Source: Clostridium sp. CAG:964 (GTDB lineage Bacteria > Bacillota > Clostridia > Oscillospirales > Acutalibacteraceae). Taken from it: a stretch of 47,189 bases of DNA. The position numbers and the translations under genes are program-made. The stretch lies in NCBI GenBank assembly GCA_000435335.1, contig FR891337.1, positions 109,272 to 156,460 of the forward strand, read 5' to 3'. The notes beneath the pieces are model-generated. The model worked only from the letters and a program-made list of their open reading frames with translations. It did no database searches and had not been told where the DNA came from. Shown here one piece after another: positions 38,226-47,184 of this stretch. How positions within the stretch are numbered: the first letter of the stretch is position 1; the number at the start of each line of letters is the position of its first letter.

Positions 38226-38438
38226 ATGACAAAGCAGTTTATTTCGGTATCATCAATTACCTATGCTATGAAAGCAAAATCCATTCTCAGAAATTACGGA
38301 ATATATGCGGATATAGTAAAAACATCAAAAATATCAGACTCTAAGGGCTGCGGCTATAGCTTGGTACTGCTTAAAAATGCAGATAAGGCCGTAAGCATTT
38401 TGAAAGAAAACAATATAAATATTTTAGCCGTTAATTAG
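38226..38438 (+). CDS. DUF3343 protein, putative Se/S carrier-like
   Basis: This 70-aa protein has the DUF3343 pattern: FISVSSITYAMKAKSILRNY, then SKGCGYSLVLLKNADKAVSI. DUF3343 proteins are often found beside a cysteine desulfurase in Clostridia, and a role as a sulfur or selenium carrier has been suggested; the Cys in the KGCGYS motif fits. ATG 38226 follows GAGGTGA; an ATG seven codons upstream has no ribosome site. The desulfurase gene starts 11 bp downstream. Confidence 0.82.
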   Translation: MTKQFISVSSITYAMKAKSILRNYGIYADIVKTSKISDSKGCGYSLVLLKNADKAVSILKENNINILAVN

Positions 38439-38449
38439 GTGGTGTATAA

Positions 38450-39613
38450 ATGATATATTTAGATAATGCAGCAACAACCTTTCCAAAGCCACGGGCAGTA
38501 TATGGTGCTGTTAACAGTGCAATACAAAATTACGGAGCAAATCCCGGCAGAAGCGGACATAAAATGTCACTGAAGGCTGCCGAGCTTGTGTATAACTGCA
38601 GGGAGACTGCTGCAAATTTTTATAATGCTCCAAATGTTGAAAATATTATATTTACCCCAAACTGTACCTATGCACTGAATACTGTTATAATGGGCTTTTT
38701 AAAAGCAGGAGATAATGCGGTTGTGTCAAATTTAGAGCATAACTCTGTTTTACGCCCCCTTGAGCTTCTAAAAAGCAGAGGAGTAAGCTATACTGTTGCT
38801 GAGGTAGTACACGGTGATTTTGACGCTACAGTTGATAATTTCAGAAATGCAATAAATCATAATACAAAGCTTTTTGTTATAACCCATGCTTCAAATGTTA
38901 CCGGAACCATTCTGCCTGTTAGCAGACTTACAGCCCTTGCACATCAATACGGTATAAAGGTGCTAATTGATACGGCACAGACCTCAGGCGTTTTGCCGAT
39001 AGATACTCAAGAGCTAAATATAGATTTTTTAGCTGCACCGGGACATAAGGGCTTAATGGGCCCCATGGGAACAGGGATTTTATATATAAAGGAGCCTGAA
39101 AGCCTATCCCCTTTGGTCTGCGGCGGAACGGGAAGCAGCTCGCTGGATTTAAAGCAGCCCGAAGCACTGCCGGACAGATTTGAAAGCGGCACCTGCAATC
39201 TGCCGGGAATTTGTGGCTTGAAAAAGGGTATAGACTTTGTTAATAGTGTGTCCATTAAGAAAATACAAAGCCACGAGTATTCTTTGTTGGTTTCACTGTA
39301 TGACAAGCTAAGCAGAATAAACGGTGTTGTTTTGTATACCCCAAAACCGTCGGCAGAATATAACGCACCACTTATTTCCTTCAATGTTGACGGCAAATCG
39401 AGCGAGGAAACCGCAGATATTTTAAACCGCAGATATTCCATAGCGGTAAGAGCGGGACTGCATTGTGCACCCTTAACCCACAAGATGCTTGGTACAGAGG
39501 AAACAGGTGCGGTAAGAGCTTCTATGTCCTATTTTAATAATAGCAATGACATTGCAGCCTTAGCAAATGCAATAAAAAATATTTCATATTTTGAAAATAA
39601 AAAATTCAAATAA
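38450..39613 (+). CDS. Cysteine desulfurase-like aminotransferase class V enzyme
   Basis: This 387-aa PLP enzyme starts with the class-V signature MIYLDNAATTFPKP. It has the PLP lysine K200 in APGHKGLMGPMGTG and the persulfide-type Cys339 in RAGLHCAP. It would release sulfur (or selenium) from cysteine (or selenocysteine). The sequence style matches the TIGR01977/EF2568 subgroup, which is reported with selenium-dependent molybdenum hydroxylase genes. None of those genes is in the window. The close link to the DUF3343 gene supports a carrier-enzyme pair. Confidence 0.87.
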   Translation: MIYLDNAATTFPKPRAVYGAVNSAIQNYGANPGRSGHKMSLKAAELVYNCRETAANFYNAPNVENIIFTPNCTYALNTVIMGFLKAGDNAVVSNLEHNSVLRPLELLKSRGVSYTVAEVVHGDFDATVDNFRNAINHNTKLFVITHASNVTGTILPVSRLTALAHQYGIKVLIDTAQTSGVLPIDTQELNIDFLAAPGHKGLMGPMGTGILYIKEPESLSPLVCGGTGSSSLDLKQPEALPDRFESGTCNLPGICGLKKGIDFVNSVSIKKIQSHEYSLLVSLYDKLSRINGVVLYTPKPSAEYNAPLISFNVDGKSSEETADILNRRYSIAVRAGLHCAPLTHKMLGTEETGAVRASMSYFNNSNDIAALANAIKNISYFENKKFK

Positions 39614-39715
39614 AGTAGTGTACATTTTAAAATTTTGTGATAAAATTAACTATGTAAATTGCGGTTGAATTTAGGACTGCAATTAATAAGATGTTATAGA
39701 TTGGAATGGATAATC

Positions 39716-40639
39716 ATGGATTTTATTGTGTCATGGTTTCAGTCCTTTTTATCTGTTATAAAGACTTTTGAAATAAAAGATGTTATAGATATAGTGTGCG
39801 TAACTTTTATTATTTATGCGTTAATAAAGTTTGTAAAGGATACTAAGGCTGTACAGCTGCTTAAAGGTGCGGCTATATTAATAGGAATATACTTTGTTTC
39901 CTCCTTTTTGAATTTAACAATGTTTTCGGCAATACTAAGAACCTTTATGGAATTTGGTGTGCTGATTTTAATAATTATCTTTCAGCCGGAAATACGAAAT
40001 GTGCTTGAAAAAATCGGTCGAAGTAAAATATCGAGATACTTCGGCATTTCAAATCAGGACGAGGCAGAAAAGCTTTACGAGGAAACTAAGCGTTGTGTAA
40101 ATGCGGTTGTTTCCGTTTCTAAAAGCTTCAGTAATAAAAAGGTGGGTGCTTTAATAGTCTTTGAAAGGCAAACAAAGCTTGGCGATATTATAAACACGGG
40201 TACAATAGTAGATGCAGAAGCCTCTGTACCGCTGCTTGGCAATATGTTCTTTAACAAAGCACCCTTACACGACGGTGCTGTAATCATAAGAAACGGCAGA
40301 GTATATGCGGCAGGCTGTATATTGCCCTTAACACGCCGCAATCAGGATGTTGATGTAAATTTAGGTACAAGACACAGAGCAGCTATTGGTATGAGTGAGG
40401 ATTCAGACGCCGTTGTAGTTGTAGTATCTGAGGAAACCGGAGGCATTTCGATGGCTTACAAGGGCAGGCTAAGGCTTATGGAGAATGGCGACGAGCTGTA
40501 CAGACTCCTTGAAAAGCTTGTAATTCCGGAATCTACAAAAGCAAAAAATGATTTTGTAGATTATATTCCTATTTTTTCATCAATAAGAAAGGATAAAAAG
40601 GGTACAAATGGAAAAGGAAAAAAAGAAAAAGATAATTAA
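39716..40639 (+). CDS. cdaA: Diadenylate cyclase CdaA
   Basis: This 307-aa membrane protein makes cyclic di-AMP from two ATP. Three N-terminal membrane helices (to about residue 85) precede the DAC domain. The DAC signatures are PLHDGAVII (about 183-191) and GTRHRAAIGMSE (about 217-228). A basic tail ends the protein. ATG 39716 follows a TGGAATGGA site; a longer open frame upstream is unlikely to be used. The end overlaps cdaR by 32 bp. c-di-AMP controls K+ and osmotic balance in Firmicutes. The usual third gene, glmM, does not follow. Confidence 0.95.
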   Translation: MDFIVSWFQSFLSVIKTFEIKDVIDIVCVTFIIYALIKFVKDTKAVQLLKGAAILIGIYFVSSFLNLTMFSAILRTFMEFGVLILIIIFQPEIRNVLEKIGRSKISRYFGISNQDEAEKLYEETKRCVNAVVSVSKSFSNKKVGALIVFERQTKLGDIINTGTIVDAEASVPLLGNMFFNKAPLHDGAVIIRNGRVYAAGCILPLTRRNQDVDVNLGTRHRAAIGMSEDSDAVVVVVSEETGGISMAYKGRLRLMENGDELYRLLEKLVIPESTKAKNDFVDYIPIFSSIRKDKKGTNGKGKKEKDN

Positions 40640-41912
40640 TGTTAGAGCACTATTTAATAATACAAAATTTTTGCTGTTGCTTTCCTTTCTTTTGTCCTGT
40701 ATTTTCTGGGTGGCTTTTGCTTCGTCCTCCGGTGAAGAAAGCACGGTTTCGGTTACTGAGGTACCTGTTACTATAGAGCTTCCGGAGCAAGCAGTTGCTG
40801 ACGGCTTAAAGGTTTACCGTGGCGGTGAGCAAAAGGTTACTGTACAAATAAAAGGCAACAGGCTTACTGCCGGCTCTATATCCAAAAACGATATACAGGT
40901 TGTAGCACAAAACACCAGTGCAATTACCGTAGCTGACACCTATGCTATTAGTCTTTCCGCAAAGAAAAACAGCGTTAAAACCGATTACGAAATTTTGTCT
41001 GTAACACCGTCGGTTATTAACATAACTGTAGACAAGGAAAGACAACAGGAATATGCAATAGATAAGAACATTGACACATCTCAGGTTACACTTCCAAAAA
41101 GTGATGACAGCAACCTTGCCGGTTATTACCTGGCAAGACCGGTTCTGTCTACAGATACTGTAACCGTTACAGGTCCGGAGCAGGAGGTTAAGAAGATAAA
41201 CAAAGCTCAGGTGTCGGATATAATAACAGGAGAGCAAAGCTCTAATATAACAAAAACTCTGAATGTTCAGCTTTTAGACTCTGACGGCGAGGCGTTTAAC
41301 AGTGATATGATAACTGTAACGCCTAAGACTGTTGAGGTTACAATACAGATACTTCCTAAAAAGGATGTTAAAATTATACCAACATTTACAAATGTTCCAA
41401 GCGGAATAGATACGACCACGATTGCCACTGTTAAGCCGTCTACCATTACGGTTGCAGGCCCGCAGCAGGTAATTGAAAAGCTTGATACAATCAGTCTGGA
41501 TCCTATAGATTTCTCAACTCTAGATCCTACTAAAACTCAGATTACCAGTGCAATATCACTGCCAAACGGCTGTATCGACATAAGTAACCAGGAGCAGGCA
41601 AAGATTTCTCTGGATTTAAGCGACTATTCAACAACGGTGGTTAGTATAGACAACTTCCTGTTAAGCTCTATATCTGAGGGTTATACGGCGTCTGTTACTA
41701 CAAGTGCAATAGATATTACAATAGCAGGCCCGACAGACACAATTAGTGAAATTACTTCTTCGGATATTATAGCAACCGCTGATTTAAGCAGGCTCGCCGG
41801 CAACTTTGAAGGCTCTCAAGAGGTACCTGTTACTATTTCCTTTGTTAATCAAACAAGCTGTTGGTGCATTAACAGTTACACCGTAACAGTTTCGGTAAAG
41901 AAGGCAGAGTAA
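40608..41912 (+). CDS. cdaR: CdaR-like regulator with YbbR domains
   Basis: This 434-aa protein has one N-terminal membrane helix (about residues 18-38) and about four YbbR repeats outside the membrane, seen in VPVTIELPEQAVADGLKVYR, VTVTGPEQEVKKINKAQV, ITVAGPQQVIEKLDTISL and ITIAGPTDTISEITSSDI. In Bacillus and Listeria CdaR sits with CdaA and tunes its activity. The start lies inside the end of cdaA, so the two are translationally coupled. A perfect terminator follows. Confidence 0.93.
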   Translation: MEKEKKKKIINVRALFNNTKFLLLLSFLLSCIFWVAFASSSGEESTVSVTEVPVTIELPEQAVADGLKVYRGGEQKVTVQIKGNRLTAGSISKNDIQVVAQNTSAITVADTYAISLSAKKNSVKTDYEILSVTPSVINITVDKERQQEYAIDKNIDTSQVTLPKSDDSNLAGYYLARPVLSTDTVTVTGPEQEVKKINKAQVSDIITGEQSSNITKTLNVQLLDSDGEAFNSDMITVTPKTVEVTIQILPKKDVKIIPTFTNVPSGIDTTTIATVKPSTITVAGPQQVIEKLDTISLDPIDFSTLDPTKTQITSAISLPNGCIDISNQEQAKISLDLSDYSTTVVSIDNFLLSSISEGYTASVTTSAIDITIAGPTDTISEITSSDIIATADLSRLAGNFEGSQEVPVTISFVNQTSCWCINSYTVTVSVKKAE

Positions 41913-41926
41913 ATAACACAAGCTTT

Positions 41927-41960
41927 AAGCAGATGATTTTATAAAATCATCTGCTTTTTT
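41927..41960 (+). terminator. Terminator of the cdaA-cdaR operon
   Basis: A perfect 30-nt palindrome (AAGCAGATGATTTTA and its complement) is followed by a T run. Confidence 0.92.
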
Positions 41961-42065
41961 CTTATATAGAAAGGTCTTTGCTGTAAAAGCCGAGCTTAAT
42001 TATCACCGCTTGCTCAAATATTTTTTTGGTTTTGCCCCGGCTGTTGACATAGAACCAATAAAAAT

Positions 42066-42099
42066 TCGGCGGTTCTGCTTTTCTAAGCAGAACCGCCGA
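42066..42099 (-). terminator. Terminator of the folD transcription unit
   Basis: CGGCGGTTCTGCTT pairs with AAGCAGAACCGCCG around a 4-nt loop. Read leftward it is followed by AATTTTTATT. It lies 27 bp after the folD stop. Confidence 0.88.
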
Positions 42100-42125
42100 G
42101 CATAATATAATTTTAAAAGCAAAAT

Positions 42126-42983
42126 TCAGACAAGCTTATTTTGAATTTTAAAGGCTGTAAGAGTGTTTTTCATAAGCGTGGCAATAGTCATAGGCCCTAC
42201 TCCTCCCGGAACAGGTGTAATATATGAGGCAACCTTTTGAACACCTTCAAAATCAACATCGCCGCACAGCTTACCGTTATCCATTCTGTTTATGCCTACA
42301 TCAATAACAACGGCATTTTCCTTTACCATATCGGCAGTTACAAACCTTGCTATACCTACTGCGGCAACCAATATATCTGCCCTTTTACAAACCTCTGCAA
42401 GATTTTTTGTACGGCTGTGACAAATTGTAACAGTGCCGTTTTTATGTAACAAAAGCATACTCATAGGCTTGCCTACAATATTGCTTCTGCCAAGAACAAC
42501 ACATTCCTTACCCTCAATGTCAATATTGTAGTATGCAAGCAATTCCATTACGCCCGCCGGTGTACAAGGTAAAAAGTCATAGTCGCCAATCATTATTTTG
42601 CCGACATTAACAGCATGGAAAGCGTCAACATCTTTCTTGGGGCTTATAGCCTCTATTACTGCCTTTTCATCAAGGTGCTTCGGCAGAGGAAGCTGACACA
42701 ATATACCGTTAATTTCATCGTCGTTGTTAAGCTTTTCAACCAGCTCAATAAGCTCCTGCTGTGTGGTTTGAGCCGGCAAAGCATATTCCTTTGACAAAAA
42801 GCCCACTAATTCACAGGCCTTTTTCTTATTGTTGACATATACCTTTGAGGCAGGGTCATCACCAACAATAATTACTGCTAAGCCCGGTTTTTTTCCTGTT
42901 GCCTTAAAAAGCTCCGCACATTCATCTGCCACCTGCTGCTTTACACTGGCAGATACAGCTTTACCGTCAATTATTTTTGCCAT
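42126..42983 (-). CDS. folD: Methylenetetrahydrofolate dehydrogenase/cyclohydrolase FolD
   Basis: This 285-aa bifunctional enzyme interconverts 5,10-methylene- and 10-formyl-tetrahydrofolate. Its motifs are YVNNKKKACELVG (catalytic Lys), ILCQLPLPKHLDEKAV, KDVDAFHAVNVG, FLPCTPAGVMELL and the NADP-binding VVLGRSNIVGKPMS, ending in ITPVPGGVGPMTIATLM. Length is normal. A strong ribosome site (TAGGAGGA) precedes the ATG. It follows lgt by 13 bp on the same strand. Confidence 0.97.
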   Translation of the reverse strand: MAKIIDGKAVSASVKQQVADECAELFKATGKKPGLAVIIVGDDPASKVYVNNKKKACELVGFLSKEYALPAQTTQQELIELVEKLNNDDEINGILCQLPLPKHLDEKAVIEAISPKKDVDAFHAVNVGKIMIGDYDFLPCTPAGVMELLAYYNIDIEGKECVVLGRSNIVGKPMSMLLLHKNGTVTICHSRTKNLAEVCKRADILVAAVGIARFVTADMVKENAVVIDVGINRMDNGKLCGDVDFEGVQKVASYITPVPGGVGPMTIATLMKNTLTAFKIQNKLV

Positions 42984-42996
42984 TGCTATAATCCTC

Positions 42997-44019
42997 CTAC
43001 ATTTTTATATTTTTAATATCGTTTAGAATATCATCAATTTCATCTTCGCTTTTTTTGTCGGTATCATCGAGCGTATCAACAATACTGCCGTTTAACTTAG
43101 TGCTTTTTGCTTTTGGAGTACTGTCAGAATAAACGCCCTCTTTTTCAAATTCGTTTTTTTCTTCACTTGCATCCTTGCTGTCGCTTTTTATATAAGATAT
43201 ATCAACAGCAGGCTCAACAGCCTTTAGGTTATTAAGCTTTTTGATATAGAAATATACCAACAGAGCAACGCCTGCAACTACCATAATAATTGACAGCAAC
43301 TGAGAAATTCTTATTCCGGTGTTAGGAATATATAAACTGTCAGTACGCAAGCCCTCTACTAATGCACGCTCTGCACCATACCATACAAGATATAAAAGAG
43401 CAATTTGACCGTAATATTTTCTTAGCTTTGATTTTGAAAAAAGGTGAAGCAATAAAACTCCCAGCAAGCACCATATTGATTCATACAAGAAGCAAGGGTG
43501 TACTGCAATGTTATTTGTGCCTTCGCTTATCATACCCCAAGGTAAGTCGGTAGGTGTACCGTAGGCCTCCTGGTTAAAGAAGTTGCCCCATCTGCCTATG
43601 CCCTGTCCTATTAAAAAGCCTATTGCGGCTACATCTAACAGAGCAGGTATATTCATTTTGCTTATTTTTGCAACAATAAGTCCACCTATAAGGGCACCGA
43701 TTATTCCGCCGTATATGGCAAGTCCACCCTCGTTTATAGCAAGAATTTTATTTGGCTCTTTACTGTAATAGTCCAAGTTAAATATAACATAGTACAGCCT
43801 TGCGCCTATAATGCCGGTAATAACGCCTACAATAACGCAGTTAAGCAAATTATCAGCTGAAATACCCAGTCGCTTTGAATTTACACAGCCGTATATTACG
43901 GCTAAAATCAAGCCTGTTGCTATAATTATGCCATACCAATATATTGACAGACCGAAAATTTGAATTTGATTGTTAATTTCCACGCTAATACCCAAGCCCG
44001 GAAACGATACATGATACAT
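42997..44019 (-). CDS. lgt: Prolipoprotein diacylglyceryl transferase with acidic C-terminal tail
   Basis: This 340-aa protein has seven membrane helices and the Lgt signatures GLAIYGGIIGAL, GRWGNFFNQEAYG (142-154) and HPCFLYES (174-181). It attaches diacylglycerol to the lipobox Cys, the first lipoprotein maturation step. At least three proteins in this window would be clients. The last ~75 residues (from 266) form a charged tail rich in Asp, Glu, Lys and Ser that most Lgt proteins lack. AGGAGG precedes the ATG. It lies in an apparent operon ymfF-ymfH-lgt-folD. Confidence 0.95.
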   Translation of the reverse strand: MYHVSFPGLGISVEINNQIQIFGLSIYWYGIIIATGLILAVIYGCVNSKRLGISADNLLNCVIVGVITGIIGARLYYVIFNLDYYSKEPNKILAINEGGLAIYGGIIGALIGGLIVAKISKMNIPALLDVAAIGFLIGQGIGRWGNFFNQEAYGTPTDLPWGMISEGTNNIAVHPCFLYESIWCLLGVLLLHLFSKSKLRKYYGQIALLYLVWYGAERALVEGLRTDSLYIPNTGIRISQLLSIIMVVAGVALLVYFYIKKLNNLKAVEPAVDISYIKSDSKDASEEKNEFEKEGVYSDSTPKAKSTKLNGSIVDTLDDTDKKSEDEIDDILNDIKNIKM

Positions 44020-44038
44020 AAAATAACCTCCTAAAATT

Positions 44039-45316
44039 TTAAAGTGGTAAAACTACCGAAAGTGCTGCTTTGGAAATATCAAACTGCTCATTCAAGCGTC
44101 TATTTATATTTTCCAGTGTAGCGTTTTTTACACACTTAATATACTCGAATATTTCTCTGCCGGCAAAATCGTTATCCATAAGAATACCCGCAACCGTACC
44201 GTTATTATTGAGGGCAGCTATGTTCTCGCCGTACACAGCCCTTTGTGCAATTGCAAAATCCTTTTCCGAAATACCACTTGCCTTTAGATTTTCTATATAC
44301 TCCTTTATTACCCTTGCAGCAGCTTTAGGGTTTTTAGACTCGCCGCCAAAAAGCACACTGCTGTAGAAAGGGCCTTCAAAATGCTCATACTCAAAGGTAT
44401 TATTAATTAAGCCCTGTTTTTCAAGGCTTTCATACATTTTTGAAGAGCCGGAGCCAATAGCATAAAGCAAAATTTCACTTTCAGCCATTTCCTTATCGGT
44501 TAAGCGTTCTTTGCTTACCGGCTCCTTAAAGCCAAGCTGGAACAGTGGAATTGAAACAGGAAATTTCTGCTCAACATATTCTTTGGCAATTTCATCAGGT
44601 TCCTTTGGAAATGTGCTTTCAACTCTTTTTTCGGGTGATTCCTTTAAATATTTGTCACATATAGGCAAAACAACATCAAGCTTTGCCTTGCCGCCCACAA
44701 TGGTTAAAGCCATATTGTGCAGATTATAAAAGCCGTTATAACAGTCATATAGCTTTTGAGGCGTTATATCTGCTATAGTTTCTACAGTACCGGCTATGTC
44801 TATCTTTACAGGATGATTTTTATATAACGCACCTAAAAGATTAAAGGATACTCTCCAGTTAGGATCATCGTCGTACATTCTTATTTCCTGCCCTATAATC
44901 CCCTGCTCTTTCTGAACAGTTTCGTCTGTAAAATAAGGCTCCTGAACAAAATCAAGAAGTATTTTCAGTGACTCTTCAAAATTATCCGTGCATGAGAACA
45001 AATAGCAGGTTTTATCAAAAGAGGTGTATGCATTTGCAGATGCACCTGTTTTTGCATACTTTGCAAATGCGTCACCATCTTCACATTCAAAAAGCTTGTG
45101 CTCAAGGTAATGAGCAATTCCGTCAGGAACAACAGCCTGCTGACCGTCCTCCTTTTCAAATGCGGTATTAATTGAACCGTATTTTGCTCCAAACAGTGCA
45201 TAGGTAGACAAGAAGCCCTCCTTTGGATATACATATATGGTAAGACCGCTTTTATGGTTTATCTTATAATATTTGTCGCCCGAAATACTGCACTGAATTT
45301 CCTCTATATTTTCCAT
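44039..45316 (-). CDS. ymfH: M16-family zinc peptidase, YmfH type
   Basis: This 425-aa protein has the inverted zinc motif H-x-x-E-H (HYLEH, residues 69-73) and the M16 context GIAHYLEHKLFECEDGDAF and TCYLFSCTDNFEESLKIL. M16 enzymes close around small peptides as two-half clamshells. This half carries the active site and its partner is the next gene. Paired YmfF/YmfH proteins are common in Firmicutes, and their substrate is not established. Its start overlaps the ymfF stop by one base (TAATG). Confidence 0.92.
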   Translation of the reverse strand: MENIEEIQCSISGDKYYKINHKSGLTIYVYPKEGFLSTYALFGAKYGSINTAFEKEDGQQAVVPDGIAHYLEHKLFECEDGDAFAKYAKTGASANAYTSFDKTCYLFSCTDNFEESLKILLDFVQEPYFTDETVQKEQGIIGQEIRMYDDDPNWRVSFNLLGALYKNHPVKIDIAGTVETIADITPQKLYDCYNGFYNLHNMALTIVGGKAKLDVVLPICDKYLKESPEKRVESTFPKEPDEIAKEYVEQKFPVSIPLFQLGFKEPVSKERLTDKEMAESEILLYAIGSGSSKMYESLEKQGLINNTFEYEHFEGPFYSSVLFGGESKNPKAAARVIKEYIENLKASGISEKDFAIAQRAVYGENIAALNNNGTVAGILMDNDFAGREIFEYIKCVKNATLENINRRLNEQFDISKAALSVVLPL

Positions 45317-46599
45317 TATTCTGCCTCCTTACTGCTGTTTGGCTGTAATAAATAAACAGTATCCAGCTTAATTGTATTAGCCAGCTTAACTATGGTTTCC
45401 TTTGTAACACTGTTTAAAGCGTTGACAACCTCATCTACAGTAGAAAGCTTTCTGTCAAGCATTTGACCTATATACCATGCCTCAGTGCCGGAAAGCGTGT
45501 CCTGCGAGCTTTTTAAGTTGTTTGCAAGTGCAAGCTTTGCAGAGTCGATTTCAAAATCAGTTATATTTCCCTTTTGCATATCTGCCAACTGGTTTTTTAT
45601 TTCCTCAACAGTACGCTGAATATTCTCTTTTTCAACACCGCTGTCTACAATTACAATACCCTTAAGCTTGTCAAATCTTGCAGCACAATAGTAGCAAAGA
45701 CTGAGCTTTTCACGAACATTCAAAAAGAATTTTGAGCTTGGCGTTCCTCCCAATATTGCAACGGTAAGGCTCATAGGCACCGTATCGTCCTCCGGCTCTG
45801 CCAATGCTGTTCTAAAGCCCATTACAAGCTTTGCCTGAGCAATGTCGGAGGTTTCTGTAACGCTTTTAACCTTGGCTGGGGTTTTAATAATTTCTGTTTT
45901 AATTTCAGGCACCCTACGCTGAAGCTGTGAAAACCTTTCGGCAATTATTTTTTGTGCCATATTTGGGTTACTGCTGCCAAGCATCATAACCTCAACTCTG
46001 GAATTCTTCAGTGCATTCTGCCAATATTCATACATATCGGCTGCTGTAAGAGCTTCAACATCTTCTCTGCTGCCGTAGCGTTTAATTCCGTAAGCCTCAT
46101 TTTCGCACATAGCAGAGGTAAGCTGTGAAATTGCATAAATACGCTTTTCATTATATTCGGCGTCAATAGCCTCGATAAGCTGTCGCTTGCATTGGTTAAA
46201 ATCTTCCTCAGCAAAAGCCTTGTTTTCAATTTTAGGGTTAAAAATAACCTCGCAAAGCAGGTTAACAAGCTCCGGAGATATTTTCTCGCCCTGCATAGTA
46301 TATCTGTCGTCAATTCCTGATATAGTTAATGTCATCGCTAAGCATTCACCCATTTTTCTGCAATACGCACCAATGCCGGCACCGTAGCAGTTGCTTAAAA
46401 CACGATTAAGACTAATAGCGTCAGGATATTTTTTACAGCTGTAGGCAAGAAGCGACGGCAGCAGTGCATAACCTGCGGCAGTTGATTTCTCAAGAGGAAC
46501 AAACATCGTAACCGATATTTTGGCAGTTTTAAAACGCTCCTCATTTACACTGTTAAAGGAAACACCATTTGCGATAGATTTTCTTACTATACTACTCAT
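45316..46599 (-). CDS. ymfF: M16-family peptidase-like protein, YmfF type (no zinc motif)
   Basis: This 427-aa protein has the M16 fold pattern (LLPSLLAYSCKKYPDAISLN, KFFLNVREKLSLCYYCAARF, LADMQKGNITDFEIDSAK) but no H-x-x-E-H at the expected N-terminal site. It is therefore the non-catalytic half that supplies the Arg/Tyr substrate-binding pair (R-E-K-L-S-L-C-Y-Y). It precedes and overlaps ymfH, so an obligate heterodimer is likely. GGGAAAG precedes the ATG. Confidence 0.9.
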   Translation of the reverse strand: MSSIVRKSIANGVSFNSVNEERFKTAKISVTMFVPLEKSTAAGYALLPSLLAYSCKKYPDAISLNRVLSNCYGAGIGAYCRKMGECLAMTLTISGIDDRYTMQGEKISPELVNLLCEVIFNPKIENKAFAEEDFNQCKRQLIEAIDAEYNEKRIYAISQLTSAMCENEAYGIKRYGSREDVEALTAADMYEYWQNALKNSRVEVMMLGSSNPNMAQKIIAERFSQLQRRVPEIKTEIIKTPAKVKSVTETSDIAQAKLVMGFRTALAEPEDDTVPMSLTVAILGGTPSSKFFLNVREKLSLCYYCAARFDKLKGIVIVDSGVEKENIQRTVEEIKNQLADMQKGNITDFEIDSAKLALANNLKSSQDTLSGTEAWYIGQMLDRKLSTVDEVVNALNSVTKETIVKLANTIKLDTVYLLQPNSSKEAE

Positions 46600-46728
46600 T
46601 TTACTTTCCCTTTCTCTGTATAATATATTAGTTTATACACAACTTATTATATCATAATAACTAACCGTATAAAAGAGTTAAATAAAAATTTCACAAAATT
46701 AATTGAAAAACATCGAATAAATAAAAGA

Positions 46729-46757
46729 AACTCCCGCAACACAGCATTGCGGGAGTT
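46729..46757 (-). terminator. Terminator downstream of rnpB
   Basis: AACTCCCGCAA pairs with TTGCGGGAGTT around a 7-nt loop. Read leftward it is followed by TCTTTTATTTATT. It is placed ~40 bp past the mature 3' end of the RNase P RNA. Confidence 0.88.
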
Positions 46758-46798
46758 AAAGCTTTCGCTGTTTAAAACAGCTGAATATTCATATAAGA

Positions 46799-47147
46799 GT
46801 GACTAAACCTATAAGCCGAGTTCTGTCTTGAACGACTATCTATCTTGGCAGTCCGTTGCCGAAACTGCTCAATGCCACCTCCTAAGACGCATCGGGCAAA
46901 TGCATAATGTCTTTCCACGGTGTTGCTCCGAATAGGGTTTACAGGGCCGTTAAGTCTCCTTAACGCCGGTGAGCTCTTACCTCGCCTTTCCACCCTTACC
47001 GGTAAAATACCGGCGGTATATCTCTGTTGCACTTTCCCTAGGGTCACCCCCGGCGGCTGTTAGCCGTTATTCTTGCCCTGTGGAGCCCGGACTTTCCTCG
47101 GGTGCAGCCTTTCGGCTTTGCAGCCCGCAGTCGCTCGGTTTACTCAC
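46799..47147 (-). ncRNA. rnpB: RNase P RNA
   Basis: Read on the minus strand, the sequence contains the conserved core GAGGAAAGTCCGGGCTCC, followed by ACAGGGCA and later the 3' elements CAGAACTCGGCTTATAGG. The ends GTGAGTAAACC and GGTTTAGTCAC pair as P1 with one mismatch and set the limits at ~349 nt. A G-rich helix (GCCGCCGGGGGTGACCC) and the GGTAAGGGTGGAAAGGCGAGG segment fit the ancestral (A-type) architecture. This is the catalytic RNA that trims the 5' ends of pre-tRNAs. Exact ends may shift by a few bases. Confidence 0.95.
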
Positions 47148-47155
47148 TAACGGGT

Positions 47156-47184
47156 ATTTTAATATATAATCAAAAATATGTCAA
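47156..47184 (-). promoter_or_regulatory. Consensus promoter of rnpB
   Basis: Read on the minus strand, TTGACA (47184-47179), a 17-bp spacer and TAAAAT (47161-47156) place the transcription start about 7-9 bp later, at the predicted RNA 5' end. Confidence 0.9.

Noticed and set aside
46799..47147. tmRNA
   Set aside because: The conserved core and 3' element are those of RNase P RNA; no tRNA-Ala-like end or tag-encoding frame is seen.
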